Assembly: GCF_900155685.1 (NCBI RefSeq)
Contig: NZ_LT732548.1
Coordinates: 4,135,492 to 4,199,491, forward strand
DNA length: 64,000 nt
Source of the DNA: Paenibacillus bouchesdurhonensis
GTDB taxonomy: Bacteria; Bacillota; Bacilli; Paenibacillales; Paenibacillaceae
Direction of reading: 5' to 3'
Positions 17,903-27,197 of this stretch are shown piece after piece. A program made the translations under genes and the position numbers. Position 1 is the stretch's first letter; each line of letters starts with the position of its first letter. The notes beneath the pieces are model-generated. The model saw only the letters and a list, made by a program, of their open reading frames with translations, was not told the DNA's origin and made no database searches.

Positions 17903-19597
17903 CTACCGATTCCTACCCAGATGAAAAGTGATCTCCGCAATGCTGAATGAGTCCCCGGGCTCCATCGAGTAATCTTTGTAAGGCGCAATCAACTCGCCGT
18001 TTAACTTTGTGCCGTTTCGGGAGCCTAGATCCTTGATGCTGCAACTAGCCTCCAGTATCATGAGTTCGATATGAGCACGGGATACCCCAGCTTCCTTCTC
18101 CACATATTGAGCCAACTCCTCGGAACGGCCGATAATAAAGCTGCCCTTCGGAAGAGGAACGCGTTCCTTGCTACCACCTGAACATTGTTTTTCCAAATAA
18201 TATGCCGCCTCAGCTTGCAATTGCCCTGGCTCCTCATATTCCTTCAACAATACCGTAGCAGGAGCTGGTGCCGTAGGCTCCCTATGCGATGCAGACTCTG
18301 ACAATGGAGCCGGAATAAGATTTATGTCCGTTACTGCTAATTCCTCAGCCGTAGAAGCCATACTGCTTCTTGCTTGCTTCGCTGATAAAGATTGTGAATC
18401 CGCTTCAACAAAGGAATCATTCCACCGCCATTTTTCCTCATAACGGTGCAGGTTTCCGCCATAGTGAGAGCCTGGATTTTTCCTATTGTCCTTATGATCA
18501 TTGTTGCCTTTGACGCCTTTATCTTCCTTAAGAACAAAATCGGAATCATGCCTCTCCTGATGGTTATCCCCACTCCATTTTCGTTCGTTCTCATTCCTGA
18601 AAAATCCAGCCAGGTCAATTGTTCCACGATTAATAAGCAGCACAAATAATACTATCGCTGCTGATACTCCCATACTTAAATATAGTCCGGTAGCTGTCGG
18701 CCTATCCAAATACACAAACTTCCAAACCACCGCCCCTAGCAGCGCAGCGCCAAGCCACATATAAGTAGGCTGAATTTCCAATCTGCTTAACTTGTGCTCC
18801 TCGTTTTCTGTATCGTCATCTTCCTCTCCGGAGAAGCGAGAACCGCTGCTATTATCTGTAGCATCGAACGAAAAACTCGCTTTGCTTCGGCTCGGGAGAT
18901 TTTCCGCTATTGAGAGATATGGATCATTTAGCGAATTTCGTTGCAGCTTATGAGCAGGAGGTACTCCCCTTCCCCCGCCTTCACTTGAACGAAGATTTGT
19001 TCCGTGCTCCACTGAAGGGGTTTCATCAAGCAACAGGGAGGTCAGCAATTTTTTTAGCCCAGCAACCGAGAATAACTCTCCTCCGCATAAGCTGATGACT
19101 TTCTGTATTCCGCTTCCTTCCATATCCGTTATTCTTGTCATTAAGCGATTGACGAGGGTTAGCAGAGCCTGGGCTACGGATTGCTCTGACGAAATATCAA
19201 GTAATGGAAGGTAAACTAAATAAATGATGCCGCTGGATAAAGACTCTTCTACAAAGATATGATTCTCATCCAGCAGGTAGTTACCGGAAGTCAGCATATA
19301 TTCCTTGCTATGATCAAGCGCTCTAACAATCTGCAGCAGGAAACTGTAGAATTCGGTCATCGTCATCCAATCGCTTTTTAGGCACTGGGACAGCATTCTT
19401 TTCCCGGTAATTTCATAGTGCAGCGTAACTTCAAAATCAATTTCCCTTATATCCAGCCGCAGCAAATTAGGGATCGCCACTGAAGCTATCATACTCCTCT
19501 GAACCCGATTCAAGTGCTCTGTATGCAGTCCTCCCTCCGTGTTAATAACCATATATGTTCCGCCATTTCTGACAAAATCGGTCACAAACCCCGCCAT
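17903..19597 (-). CDS. DUF6382-type protein with C-terminal FHA domain
   Basis: 564 residues. The N-terminal 190 residues are a DUF6382-like domain. About 290-330 carry two hydrophobic helices (YMWLGAALLGAVVWKFVYL; LYLSMGVSAAIVLFVLL). A disordered charged linker leads to an FHA domain at about 480-562 with the expected GSFIIGRS, SRAHIEL and DLGSRNGTKLNG motifs. FHA domains bind phosphothreonine, so a Ser/Thr kinase elsewhere may act on a partner. It is the last gene of the Tad operon, 21 bases after the prepilin peptidase gene. A regulatory or assembly role for the pilus is inferred from position. Confidence 0.85.
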   Translation of the reverse strand: MAGFVTDFVRNGGTYMVINTEGGLHTEHLNRVQRSMIASVAIPNLLRLDIREIDFEVTLHYEITGKRMLSQCLKSDWMTMTEFYSFLLQIVRALDHSKEYMLTSGNYLLDENHIFVEESLSSGIIYLVYLPLLDISSEQSVAQALLTLVNRLMTRITDMEGSGIQKVISLCGGELFSVAGLKKLLTSLLLDETPSVEHGTNLRSSEGGGRGVPPAHKLQRNSLNDPYLSIAENLPSRSKASFSFDATDNSSGSRFSGEEDDDTENEEHKLSRLEIQPTYMWLGAALLGAVVWKFVYLDRPTATGLYLSMGVSAAIVLFVLLINRGTIDLAGFFRNENERKWSGDNHQERHDSDFVLKEDKGVKGNNDHKDNRKNPGSHYGGNLHRYEEKWRWNDSFVEADSQSLSAKQARSSMASTAEELAVTDINLIPAPLSESASHREPTAPAPATVLLKEYEEPGQLQAEAAYYLEKQCSGGSKERVPLPKGSFIIGRSEELAQYVEKEAGVSRAHIELMILEASCSIKDLGSRNGTKLNGELIAPYKDYSMEPGDSFSIAEITFHLGRNR

Positions 19598-19618
19598 CTC
19601 ATGTTCTCCTCCTCACTT

Positions 19619-20131
19619 CTAAAAATAATAGACGGCCATGATCGAACCGGGCAGTACAGCCAGCATGAACGGAAAGGTTAGCGGCTTATCCTTTGCCGTA
19701 AGTGCTTGTACCGGACTTGCGCTGCGCAGCACAATTATCCCTATAACGCTGCGCAATACGGCGCCAAGCCGCATCACCACTTCCCTTCTGCAAATTAGAA
19801 TTAAAATGCCGATGCATCCGGCGGCAACAATCGAATACAACAGCATAGACAATGTAAGCGGCACTCCTACCCAAGCCCCGATCGCAGCAAATAATTTCAC
19901 GTCCCCGCCTCCTACGGCTCGTACCACATATAGAATCGCCATAATTCCAAAACCAACGGCGGCGCCCTTCGCTGAAAAAACAAACCCCTGTCCGCCATTC
20001 GTTATCACATGGTATGCTGTGCCAAGCAGCGTGCCGGTTATGGTAATCGTATTAGGAATTTTCATCGTACGGATATCGGTTACGAACGCAGCAGCAAGCA
20101 AAATAAAACAGCCCCAAATTTCTAAATACAT
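19619..20131 (-). CDS. Prepilin peptidase, A24 family (TadV/CpaA type)
   Basis: 170 residues, nearly all membrane helices. The catalytic aspartates are visible as FVTDIRTMKIPN (about Asp19) and VGGGDVKLFAAIG (about Asp76, GxGD motif). It lacks the methylating domain of larger type IV prepilin peptidases, as expected for the Tad type. It should cut the Flp pilin and the TadE-like pseudopilins encoded upstream. AGGAGGG precedes the ATG; the upstream gene ends 12 bases before it. Confidence 0.93.
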   Translation of the reverse strand: MYLEIWGCFILLAAAFVTDIRTMKIPNTITITGTLLGTAYHVITNGGQGFVFSAKGAAVGFGIMAILYVVRAVGGGDVKLFAAIGAWVGVPLTLSMLLYSIVAAGCIGILILICRREVVMRLGAVLRSVIGIIVLRSASPVQALTAKDKPLTFPFMLAVLPGSIMAVYYF

Positions 20132-20143
20132 GGCCAGCCCTCC

Positions 20144-21139
20144 TTACTTCTTTTTATTTGGACTTTCGACAACAAAATCCGCCGCCGTACGCAGTCCGTC
20201 TTCCGTTTCAACGACAAAAGTCCAGGTGCCCGGCGTGGTATTCCCTCCAACAAGCCATTGCCACTCTGTAACCCCATGCTCATCGGCGGAAGCTTCGCCC
20301 AAATATTTAGCTTGGCTTACCCCGCTTTTATAGTAAACTGTCAGCTTAGCCACCGTTCCGGGTTCGACCCGGGCACTAACCCGCGCTTTATGGCCCGCAA
20401 ATGCGGGATCTGGCTTCGATAAAATCACCGGGGCTTGTCCCTCGGCCTGCTCCGCACTTCCGCCCTCATTCAACTCATCGGTATCCCCGATCCAAAGACG
20501 CTCCTGAGCCCTCGCCTGCAGGACGATTTTCCGGTTCGAGAATGGAACCTTTATCGGCAGTTCGTAACTTAACTCGATGCCGAAATAAGGATTTTTCCCC
20601 GTTTTTAAATCAGGCACAGTAACTCGACTGACATGAACATGTTCTTCGCGAAGCAATGTGTCCTGCATAAATGGCTTTAATAGCGGCTTCATCACGGGAT
20701 CAAGAACAGCCTCCAGCATACTATTTTTAATATCATTCAGCGGTTCATCTCCCTTGGCTGCGGCGTCGCTCATCCATCCAGATAAGGGCTCGGGAAGTGA
20801 ATCAGCATACTGCCCAGCCCATTCCGAAAGAGACAGCTTGGGCATGCTCCACTCAAATACATTCATTTGCCTGCCATGGCTTTCGCCCTCCGCATTCTGC
20901 TCCGAGTGCTTATCGTCGATAGCCAAGGCAATGGGATAGATGTGCGCGGATACTTGTTTCACTGCATTTGAGGCTGCGATATGCATTTGTACAGAATAAA
21001 CAGTCATTTGAACCATATAGATAAAAAAGAATATTACAATAATAAAAACAGGCATGACAAGTGAAGCTTCCAGCACCATGCTGCCTTGAGAGGTTCTACT
21101 GGAAGAGTCAGTATGAATAATGCGCTTGCTTGACAGCAT
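20144..21139 (-). CDS. TadE-like pseudopilin with C-terminal beta domain
   Basis: 331 residues. A short basic leader ends in QG, then SMVLEASLVMPVFIIVIFFF, i.e. a Glu at +5 after a possible G/S cleavage, followed by a helix. This is the prepilin-type site of the Tad pathway. The middle is mixed; the last 90 residues look like an Ig-like beta domain (KARVSARVEPGTVAKLTVYY...). The gene start lies inside the end of the TadG-like gene (32-base overlap). Probably a minor pilin or tip component; function inferred. Confidence 0.8.
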   Translation of the reverse strand: MLSSKRIIHTDSSSRTSQGSMVLEASLVMPVFIIVIFFFIYMVQMTVYSVQMHIAASNAVKQVSAHIYPIALAIDDKHSEQNAEGESHGRQMNVFEWSMPKLSLSEWAGQYADSLPEPLSGWMSDAAAKGDEPLNDIKNSMLEAVLDPVMKPLLKPFMQDTLLREEHVHVSRVTVPDLKTGKNPYFGIELSYELPIKVPFSNRKIVLQARAQERLWIGDTDELNEGGSAEQAEGQAPVILSKPDPAFAGHKARVSARVEPGTVAKLTVYYKSGVSQAKYLGEASADEHGVTEWQWLVGGNTTPGTWTFVVETEDGLRTAADFVVESPNKKK

Positions 21140-23333
21140 AATATCTGCTTCCCTCCACTCGTCCCTCTAAAGCCCCGGCGTTTCCGATCGCTTTGGATAC
21201 GCCAGGCAGGAACCATAATGGCAAGGCTGCGGTAACTTCTCCTTTAATATAAGTGGCTCGTTCATCGGGGTTGATTCCTGTCTTGAAACGAATTACCGAT
21301 ATCATCCGTGAAAGTCGCTGTTCACTGCCCCCATGCAGCAATAGAAATAATCGAAGATGATCCCTGTACGTTAAGTTGATTTTCAAAAAACTGCTAAGCG
21401 GTATAGTGCCCTTCTGACATAAAAGCACCACATCCTTGATCGCCTCTACAACTCCGTGCAGTAGAGCGGAAGCCAAGATAGCTAGCGGGTTGATCTTGTT
21501 AGCATGCTTGATCAGTCCCTCCATTGTGCGAATCGCCAAACGCATAGTAAATATTTCTCCATAAACCGCAGCGATATTTCCTGCTGGATTATGAAATCCA
21601 TACAATATGTACTCTACTTCCTGACGTTCCGGGGCAAATTGCTCAACTATTGCATCCAGCTTGTCTGGCTTGCCTTCCATAAGTCCTTTCAAGGTGCTGA
21701 TATCAAAAAAATCAAAGTAACTGATAAGATACTCCGTCTGGTAACCATTGTCCGTCAGGCTTGACAGCATATCCGACAAAGAAGCATATAAAGCATCCAT
21801 GCCCCCCATCGCCTGCTCTCCAGTCTCATAAGGATCACTGCCGCGCTTACTCAGGTTCTCTTCCGATTCAGCCGTTTGATTTTGATTCAACTTGCGATTA
21901 CCGTCAAAATAACTATTCAGCAAATCAAATTGCTTCTGATGCTCGCCCATCTTATGCTTTAGATCCTCGATTTGCTTGAGTAAATTAGACACTTTCTTCA
22001 GTTCAGCGGCAGCTTGTCTTTCCGTTTGCTTGCGTTCAGCATCGCTAGTTCGGTGAGCCCTCAAGGTGGTCTCGAATCGCTGCAGGACATTGCCGCTTCC
22101 GGCATCAACATAGGTTCGTAAATAATGATCGATTTCACGACTAGCCTGAATCGTCCCCGATTTAAAAGCACTTATGCTTCCGGATGAAGCTGCATTAATA
22201 TCAGAAGACCTCAAAAGTAACGAGTCTACGGCTTGATGAACATGATTGAAGCTCGACTCTTGGGCCTCGATTCCTGCTTCTAAGTCTGCAAGGAGTGATT
22301 CTTGCAGTAGCAAGGAATCGCTCTTGCTCCGGACTCCGGCAAGCTCCGCCTCCCCGCTAACACTCTCTTCTTCCTCTGTACTCGGTGCTGAAGATATTGA
22401 GTTATACCCCTGCTGTACGGGTCGCTTCTCGGACTCGCTGATCACATGACGCATTTGCTCGTTTAGTTCTCGAATTTCGCCGAGTAGCATTGTAGCGGAA
22501 GGCAACTGCTGAGTATGCTGCTTTTCCGCACTTTTGTTCGCCTCTGAAATCGCATCAAAGGCGGCCAGCGTATCATATCGGTAATCCGCCAGTAAGTCGG
22601 TATAAATCCGTTCGGCTGGCTTTCTTTGCCGATCCTCCTCCCGTTTTTCTAAATAATCCTGGTATTGGGACGCTGCATCGGATATCAACAGGATACGACC
22701 ACCAAGCGGGTTGTCCGGAATATATGAATAATCCGCACGGGCTAACCGATCAAGATATCCATTTGCCGAGGATGCGGCTTGCCTCTGCGCCGCAAGCAGT
22801 TGATCCAGCTTTTCCTCCCTCTTGTCATAAAGCTTCTGAAGCTTGGCTAGCAAATCTACCGTATTCGAAGCTTCCTTCATGACCTGCGACAATGGTTTGA
22901 ATTTATTAATCACCTCGATTGCAAAATCGATCGGGGCTTTGTATTTCATCTCTTCCCGAATTTGCTGTGCAAATACAGAATAGTTCCCCAAAGGACGCAG
23001 CATTCCTACGGAAGAGGAGTCCAGTCTCGCTCTCATAATCGGCAGATCATCGCTCCGGACTGCAAGATCGAAGTTGTCCTGAAGCACTTTGGACATTATA
23101 TAATTCCCATCCGTCCCGCCGAATGCAAACAAGCCATATTCCTCTAACAATTGCTTATCGTAAGCGGATAGCACTGAACGAGCTGCCGCATGAGCAAGCG
23201 CCTCTGTCCTCGCCTGCAGCGCAGACATCCTGGCAAAGTCAATGAAAATAGCTACAAAGGCGAAGACAGCCGCAAAAATAACGATCAGAAATACCGTCAC
23301 TGCCCCATGTTCTGAACGGCGCTTGTCAAACAT
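21108..23333 (-). CDS. TadG-like protein (DUF5702 type)
   Basis: 741 residues. A basic start (MFDKRRSEHGAVTVFLIVIF) leads into one N-terminal helix (about 10-30), then a very long charged, Gln/Glu-rich, coiled-coil region (about 130-520) and a folded C-terminus. After HG the +5 Glu is missing, so it may be anchored rather than cleaved. The sequence EALAHAAARSVLSAYDKQLLEEYGLFAFGG is split across the usual DUF5702 start. It lies between two TadE-like genes. Likely a large surface component of the pilus machine. Confidence 0.8.
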   Translation of the reverse strand: MFDKRRSEHGAVTVFLIVIFAAVFAFVAIFIDFARMSALQARTEALAHAAARSVLSAYDKQLLEEYGLFAFGGTDGNYIMSKVLQDNFDLAVRSDDLPIMRARLDSSSVGMLRPLGNYSVFAQQIREEMKYKAPIDFAIEVINKFKPLSQVMKEASNTVDLLAKLQKLYDKREEKLDQLLAAQRQAASSANGYLDRLARADYSYIPDNPLGGRILLISDAASQYQDYLEKREEDRQRKPAERIYTDLLADYRYDTLAAFDAISEANKSAEKQHTQQLPSATMLLGEIRELNEQMRHVISESEKRPVQQGYNSISSAPSTEEEESVSGEAELAGVRSKSDSLLLQESLLADLEAGIEAQESSFNHVHQAVDSLLLRSSDINAASSGSISAFKSGTIQASREIDHYLRTYVDAGSGNVLQRFETTLRAHRTSDAERKQTERQAAAELKKVSNLLKQIEDLKHKMGEHQKQFDLLNSYFDGNRKLNQNQTAESEENLSKRGSDPYETGEQAMGGMDALYASLSDMLSSLTDNGYQTEYLISYFDFFDISTLKGLMEGKPDKLDAIVEQFAPERQEVEYILYGFHNPAGNIAAVYGEIFTMRLAIRTMEGLIKHANKINPLAILASALLHGVVEAIKDVVLLCQKGTIPLSSFLKINLTYRDHLRLFLLLHGGSEQRLSRMISVIRFKTGINPDERATYIKGEVTAALPLWFLPGVSKAIGNAGALEGRVEGSRYYAVKQAHYSY

Positions 23334-23362
23334 AAGAACCCCCTTCTGAAAAAAACAAATCC

Positions 23363-24016
23363 TTATTTCGCATATAATTCCAGTGCTTTTCCTGCCTCGT
23401 CCTTATGGATATGCTCCGTTCCAGAGCCTTTGAACTTCGCTCCGTAATAACGCACAAGCTCCACGGTTCGAATCCATTCCGTCGGCTCTACAACATAAGC
23501 GGCCGAATATCCCGATTGCATGACATCACCGATCACTGCTTCGAGCGGGGAAAGTGGAACATAGCGATTCAAAGATACGGATACTTTACGAGACAGCAGT
23601 CTATTATCGTATTGCATCTGCCCTTTCATTCCGGCTGGAATTTCCCTTCCTGTATTTCCGAGCTTCTTCATTGGGAGAGCAATTCCAGACTCATCCCCGT
23701 TTGGCAGCTCCAATACAACCGAGGAATTTCCTCCGAGCCAGCCGAAGAGAAGCTGCAGCATGCCATCGTCATTTAAGCGCCAATAAATGGAGTCCTGCTT
23801 TCCTTCCTCATAAGCCCCTGTTCGGGGATCCCGATAGCTGTTGTCCCATGTGTAGGCGCTGCGTTCAGCGGCCACGGCAGACGTATGGCCAAGTACGGCA
23901 TTTTGATACAAATACATGCAAAAAAACATAAGCAGCAATATCGTAAAAAATATGACCGGAAAAACTAGCGAGGCTTCTATTGTAAAGTTCCCATCCTTAT
24001 TCCGGAGCAGCTTCAC
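23363..24016 (-). CDS. TadE-family pseudopilin
   Basis: 217 residues. The leader MKLLRNKDG is followed by NFTIEASLVFPVIFFTILLL, which has Glu at +5 after Gly9, a textbook class of prepilin-peptidase site. One helix, then a soluble domain. A GTG start overlaps the pilin stop by one base (TAGTG). Expected to be processed by the peptidase encoded downstream and built into, or needed for, the Flp pilus. Confidence 0.87.
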   Translation of the reverse strand: MKLLRNKDGNFTIEASLVFPVIFFTILLLMFFCMYLYQNAVLGHTSAVAAERSAYTWDNSYRDPRTGAYEEGKQDSIYWRLNDDGMLQLLFGWLGGNSSVVLELPNGDESGIALPMKKLGNTGREIPAGMKGQMQYDNRLLSRKVSVSLNRYVPLSPLEAVIGDVMQSGYSAAYVVEPTEWIRTVELVRYYGAKFKGSGTEHIHKDEAGKALELYAK

Positions 24017-24213
24017 TACTCTCCGCCTTCCATGAAAGAATCGGTTTTTTTGCCGGCTTTGGAGAGCAGGTTCTCAACGATCGCCTTCAGCTCCTTACGA
24101 AATACAACTGCAATAATAACGATGACCGCGATAATCAGGATCATTTCAAGCATCCCAAGTCCGTCCTCGTTCCGCCAAAGCTCTCCCATTCTCGCACGCA
24201 TTACCTTCAACAT
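24016..24213 (-). CDS. Flp1-family type IVb pilin
   Basis: 65 residues. A leader of 18 residues ends in Gly18; mature residues LGMLEMILIIAVIVIIAVVF put Glu at +5 and start a single hydrophobic helix. This is the major pilin of the Tad/Flp system. AGGAGGAATTTAATA precedes the ATG. It is the only such pilin gene in the window. Mature length would be 47 residues, as short as other Flp pilins. Confidence 0.9.
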   Translation of the reverse strand: MLKVMRARMGELWRNEDGLGMLEMILIIAVIVIIAVVFRKELKAIVENLLSKAGKKTDSFMEGGE

Positions 24214-24241
24214 TATTAAATTCCTCCTTAATTAATAAAAG

Positions 24242-25117
24242 CTATAAATCCATGATCATGAAGGCGGGAGTCCCCACCAAAATCACAATAATTAAAAATA
24301 ACAGCACCATCGGAAACACCAGCTTGGATGAAGCCTGCTCCCCCAATGTCTTACCGACTGCCTTTCGCTTCTCCCACAACGTATGGGACAAATCGCGAAG
24401 CGCCAATACAAAATCGTTCCCGCCGCGGCGGAAATTAAGCAGAACAGTCGTCGTAAATGCAGACACCTCCTGAATTCCACAGCGTTTGCTGAAGCCTTCC
24501 AATGCCTGGGGAAAGGAATCCCCCCCTTCACACTCTCTTTGCATTTGAAACAGCTCTCGATACAGAGGATGCGTCTCTTGCCCCCGCTTTCGTTCCAGGC
24601 ATTGCTTGATTGCCTGCTGGACGGTTGAACCAGCGCCGACCAGCAGTACAATTTTATTCAGCAGCTCCGGCAGCTCAAGTATGATCTGCTGCTCTCGACG
24701 CTTTACCTTGCTGTGCAGATCATTAATCAGAGCGATCGGCAGCAGCACGGCGAGAACAGTACCTATGAAAAATCCGCTGGCTTCCCCCTCCATGACTAAT
24801 GAGATGAAGCATCCTCCTATAAGCAGCAAGTAACTGTAGGAGAGCATCTCCGCTAGAAACAGCATGGTGTATTCCCCGCCGTGCTGCTGGCCATTAATCC
24901 GCCTTATCGAGCGCTGGATTTTGAAGAAAAAAAGCGGAAGCCTCTGCGACACTTTCACCTTTTCCAGCAAATAAAGCATGGGAGGGGCAATTCGCTGCAG
25001 CCGGATGACTTCCATCCGCAGCTTGGCGAGGTTGGAATATTGATGTGCCGATTTCCGATATAGTAAATTCCACGTGATAAGTAAAACGATCAGCAGGGTT
25101 CCCCACAGCAGGTTCAT
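24242..25117 (-). CDS. Type II secretion F-like protein (TadC)
   Basis: 291 residues from ATG 25117 (AGGAGG seven bases upstream). The open frame extends to 25171 but without a ribosome site. A T2SSF domain covers the C-terminal half (ELPELLNKIVLLVGAGSTVQQAIKQCLE...), with membrane helices near the N-terminus, at about 100-150 and at the very end. With TadB it should form the inner-membrane platform on which the CpaF ATPase acts. Confidence 0.9.
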   Translation of the reverse strand: MNLLWGTLLIVLLITWNLLYRKSAHQYSNLAKLRMEVIRLQRIAPPMLYLLEKVKVSQRLPLFFFKIQRSIRRINGQQHGGEYTMLFLAEMLSYSYLLLIGGCFISLVMEGEASGFFIGTVLAVLLPIALINDLHSKVKRREQQIILELPELLNKIVLLVGAGSTVQQAIKQCLERKRGQETHPLYRELFQMQRECEGGDSFPQALEGFSKRCGIQEVSAFTTTVLLNFRRGGNDFVLALRDLSHTLWEKRKAVGKTLGEQASSKLVFPMVLLFLIIVILVGTPAFMIMDL

Positions 25118-25128
25118 TTTCATCCCTC

Positions 25129-25941
25129 CTAAACCCGGATATCCATAATCTTCATCATGATCCAAGAGCATATGACAAATAGAATGAGGGCAACGGCTGA
25201 AATAACCAGTCCGGCTCCGTGATGAAGCGGCTGCATATATTCCGGAGATGTCAGATCCATAAACAATAAAAACAGGACGGGCGAGACCAGCATGGCCTTA
25301 GCCTCAAAGCGCTTTTGGGCAATCATGACACTGATCTCCTGGCTGATTTCCAGCTTCTCGCTAATAATGGAAGAGGTTCTTCTCACCACCTCTACTAAAT
25401 CACCACCGGAGCGTTTGCAAGTCATAAATACATCCGCGAAATTGCTGATGTCTTCCATGCCGGCCCGTCTGCTGAAATCCTGCAGCGCGTCCTCGATTGG
25501 CTCCCCGTACTCCAGACGGGTACATATAATTCCTAGCTCAATGATGAGATCATTCGTCCCATCCGGGTATAGCAGCCGCAAATCTTGTATCGCTTCACGA
25601 AATCCGTTCTCCACCGAGCGTCCTGCTGCGAGGGAGGAGGATAATGAATACAAGGCCTGCTTGAAGTTCAGACTCAGTGCCTCCCTTCTTCTGCGCAATA
25701 AATACCTGCTCCACGGCTTTGGAACAAATACGGTGCCGCAGGCCAGAATAAGCGACAGTATCCAGGAATGAAAAAATATATACCCGACAACTAAAAGCAG
25801 CGCGCCCCCTACGACCAAACAAAGTACGGTTTGCCTTCCTGAAAGCACATAATCCCGATAACCCGGCAGCTGCCCTGCTTCATTCTCCGGGGAATTGATC
25901 CTGTTAATCCTGTTACTCCGCCTAAGCAATGCTTTCTTCAT
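25129..25941 (-). CDS. Type II secretion F-like protein (TadB)
   Basis: 270 residues. The T2SSF domain is at about 95-225 (SLSSSLAAGRSVENGFREAIQDL; the GGDLVEVVRRTS motif), with helices at about 35-70 and two at the C-terminus. The start overlaps the CpaF stop by four bases, so the genes are coupled. Partner of TadC in the pilus platform. Confidence 0.92.
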   Translation of the reverse strand: MKKALLRRSNRINRINSPENEAGQLPGYRDYVLSGRQTVLCLVVGGALLLVVGYIFFHSWILSLILACGTVFVPKPWSRYLLRRRREALSLNFKQALYSLSSSLAAGRSVENGFREAIQDLRLLYPDGTNDLIIELGIICTRLEYGEPIEDALQDFSRRAGMEDISNFADVFMTCKRSGGDLVEVVRRTSSIISEKLEISQEISVMIAQKRFEAKAMLVSPVLFLLFMDLTSPEYMQPLHHGAGLVISAVALILFVICSWIMMKIMDIRV

Positions 25942-27197
25942 GCGTTCTCACCCTTCGATACTGCTCCGTTCGCCCTCTCTTGATCCAGTATAATCCCCGC
26001 CATGCGCAGCTTATCGAGTTTGATCAAGCTCCCCCGTCTTGCCAATTGCCCCTGAATTTTCCCGTTCTGCTCCTCCTCTTCCTGAAAAACATACAGCGGA
26101 TTCAGCACCACCTCCCCCTCACTTAAACCGCATACTTCCGAAATTTCCACGACCCTGCGGGAGCGATCCCGCAGCCGGGATAAATGAATAAAGATATCAA
26201 TCGCAGACCCGATTTGCTGGCGTACCACTTGAATAGGCAATTCGGCGCCGCTCAGCACCATCGTCTCCAGCCGGCTGATCATGTCCTTAGTGCTGTTAGC
26301 GTGACCAGTTGATAAGCTGCCGTCATGTCCAGTGTTCATCGCCTGCAGCATATCCAAGCATTCGCTCCCTCGCACCTCGCCAACAACGATCCTGTTCGGC
26401 CTCATGCGCAATGAAGCGCGGATTAAATCTCGAACGGAAATTTCGCCCTTCCCTTCCGTATTCGCATTTCGCGTCTCCAAAGAGACTAAATTCGGAACTG
26501 TAACGATTTGCAGCTCTGCCGAATCCTCAATCGTGATCACCCGTTCATCCGGCGGTATATATTGCGAGAGCGCATTGAGAAACGTCGTCTTGCCAGAACC
26601 CGTTCCCCCGCTAATGAAAATGTTGTATTTCCCTTTAACTAAGCTTTGTAAAAAGGCTGCAGCCTCCTCGCTTAAAGAGCCCCATTCCACAAGCCGTTCC
26701 ATCGTTACAGGCTGCTCGGGAAACTTTCTGATCGTCATTGTCGGCCCCTTCAGCGCTATAGGCGGAAGCACGATGTTCACCCGCGACCCGTTCGAGAGTC
26801 TCGCATCGACAATAGGTGATGAATCATTGACGACCCGGTTTACGTTAGAAACAATGTTCTGGATGATATCCTCCAGCTTCTCTTGAGATTCGAAACGTAC
26901 AGGTACCTGCTTGACCTGACCATCCTGTTCAATAAAAATCTCCTCATGGCTGTTGATCATAATTTCAGAGACCAACCGGTCATCCACGAGCGGCTGAAGC
27001 ACATCCAAGCCCCGAAAAGAGTCATACAATCTGCGCACCCATTTCCGCTTCCCGGAAGCCGTTAATCCATTGAGTTCTTTCTCTTCCAACACGCGGCGTT
27101 CAATATAGTCCATCAACTGCGCGTCCGATAGCGTTGCAGTCATATCCAGGCCAGATCGAATACTCGAACGAAGCTCCGTTAAAAATTGCTCAGTCAC
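25938..27197 (-). CDS. Tad pilus assembly ATPase CpaF/TadA
   Basis: About 419 residues. I prefer GTG 27197, just after the CpaE stop; an upstream ATG at 27242 would overlap CpaE by 53 bases. Walker A is SGGTGSGKTT, followed by the Asp box (VITIEDSAEL), Walker B (RIVVGEVRG) and the His box (TGHDGSLSTGHAN). It is a PilT/VirB11-type hexameric secretion ATPase that drives pilus assembly. The N-terminal region is about 80 residues, shorter than in many alphaproteobacterial CpaF proteins. Confidence 0.94.
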   Translation of the reverse strand: MTEQFLTELRSSIRSGLDMTATLSDAQLMDYIERRVLEEKELNGLTASGKRKWVRRLYDSFRGLDVLQPLVDDRLVSEIMINSHEEIFIEQDGQVKQVPVRFESQEKLEDIIQNIVSNVNRVVNDSSPIVDARLSNGSRVNIVLPPIALKGPTMTIRKFPEQPVTMERLVEWGSLSEEAAAFLQSLVKGKYNIFISGGTGSGKTTFLNALSQYIPPDERVITIEDSAELQIVTVPNLVSLETRNANTEGKGEISVRDLIRASLRMRPNRIVVGEVRGSECLDMLQAMNTGHDGSLSTGHANSTKDMISRLETMVLSGAELPIQVVRQQIGSAIDIFIHLSRLRDRSRRVVEISEVCGLSEGEVVLNPLYVFQEEEEQNGKIQGQLARRGSLIKLDKLRMAGIILDQERANGAVSKGENA

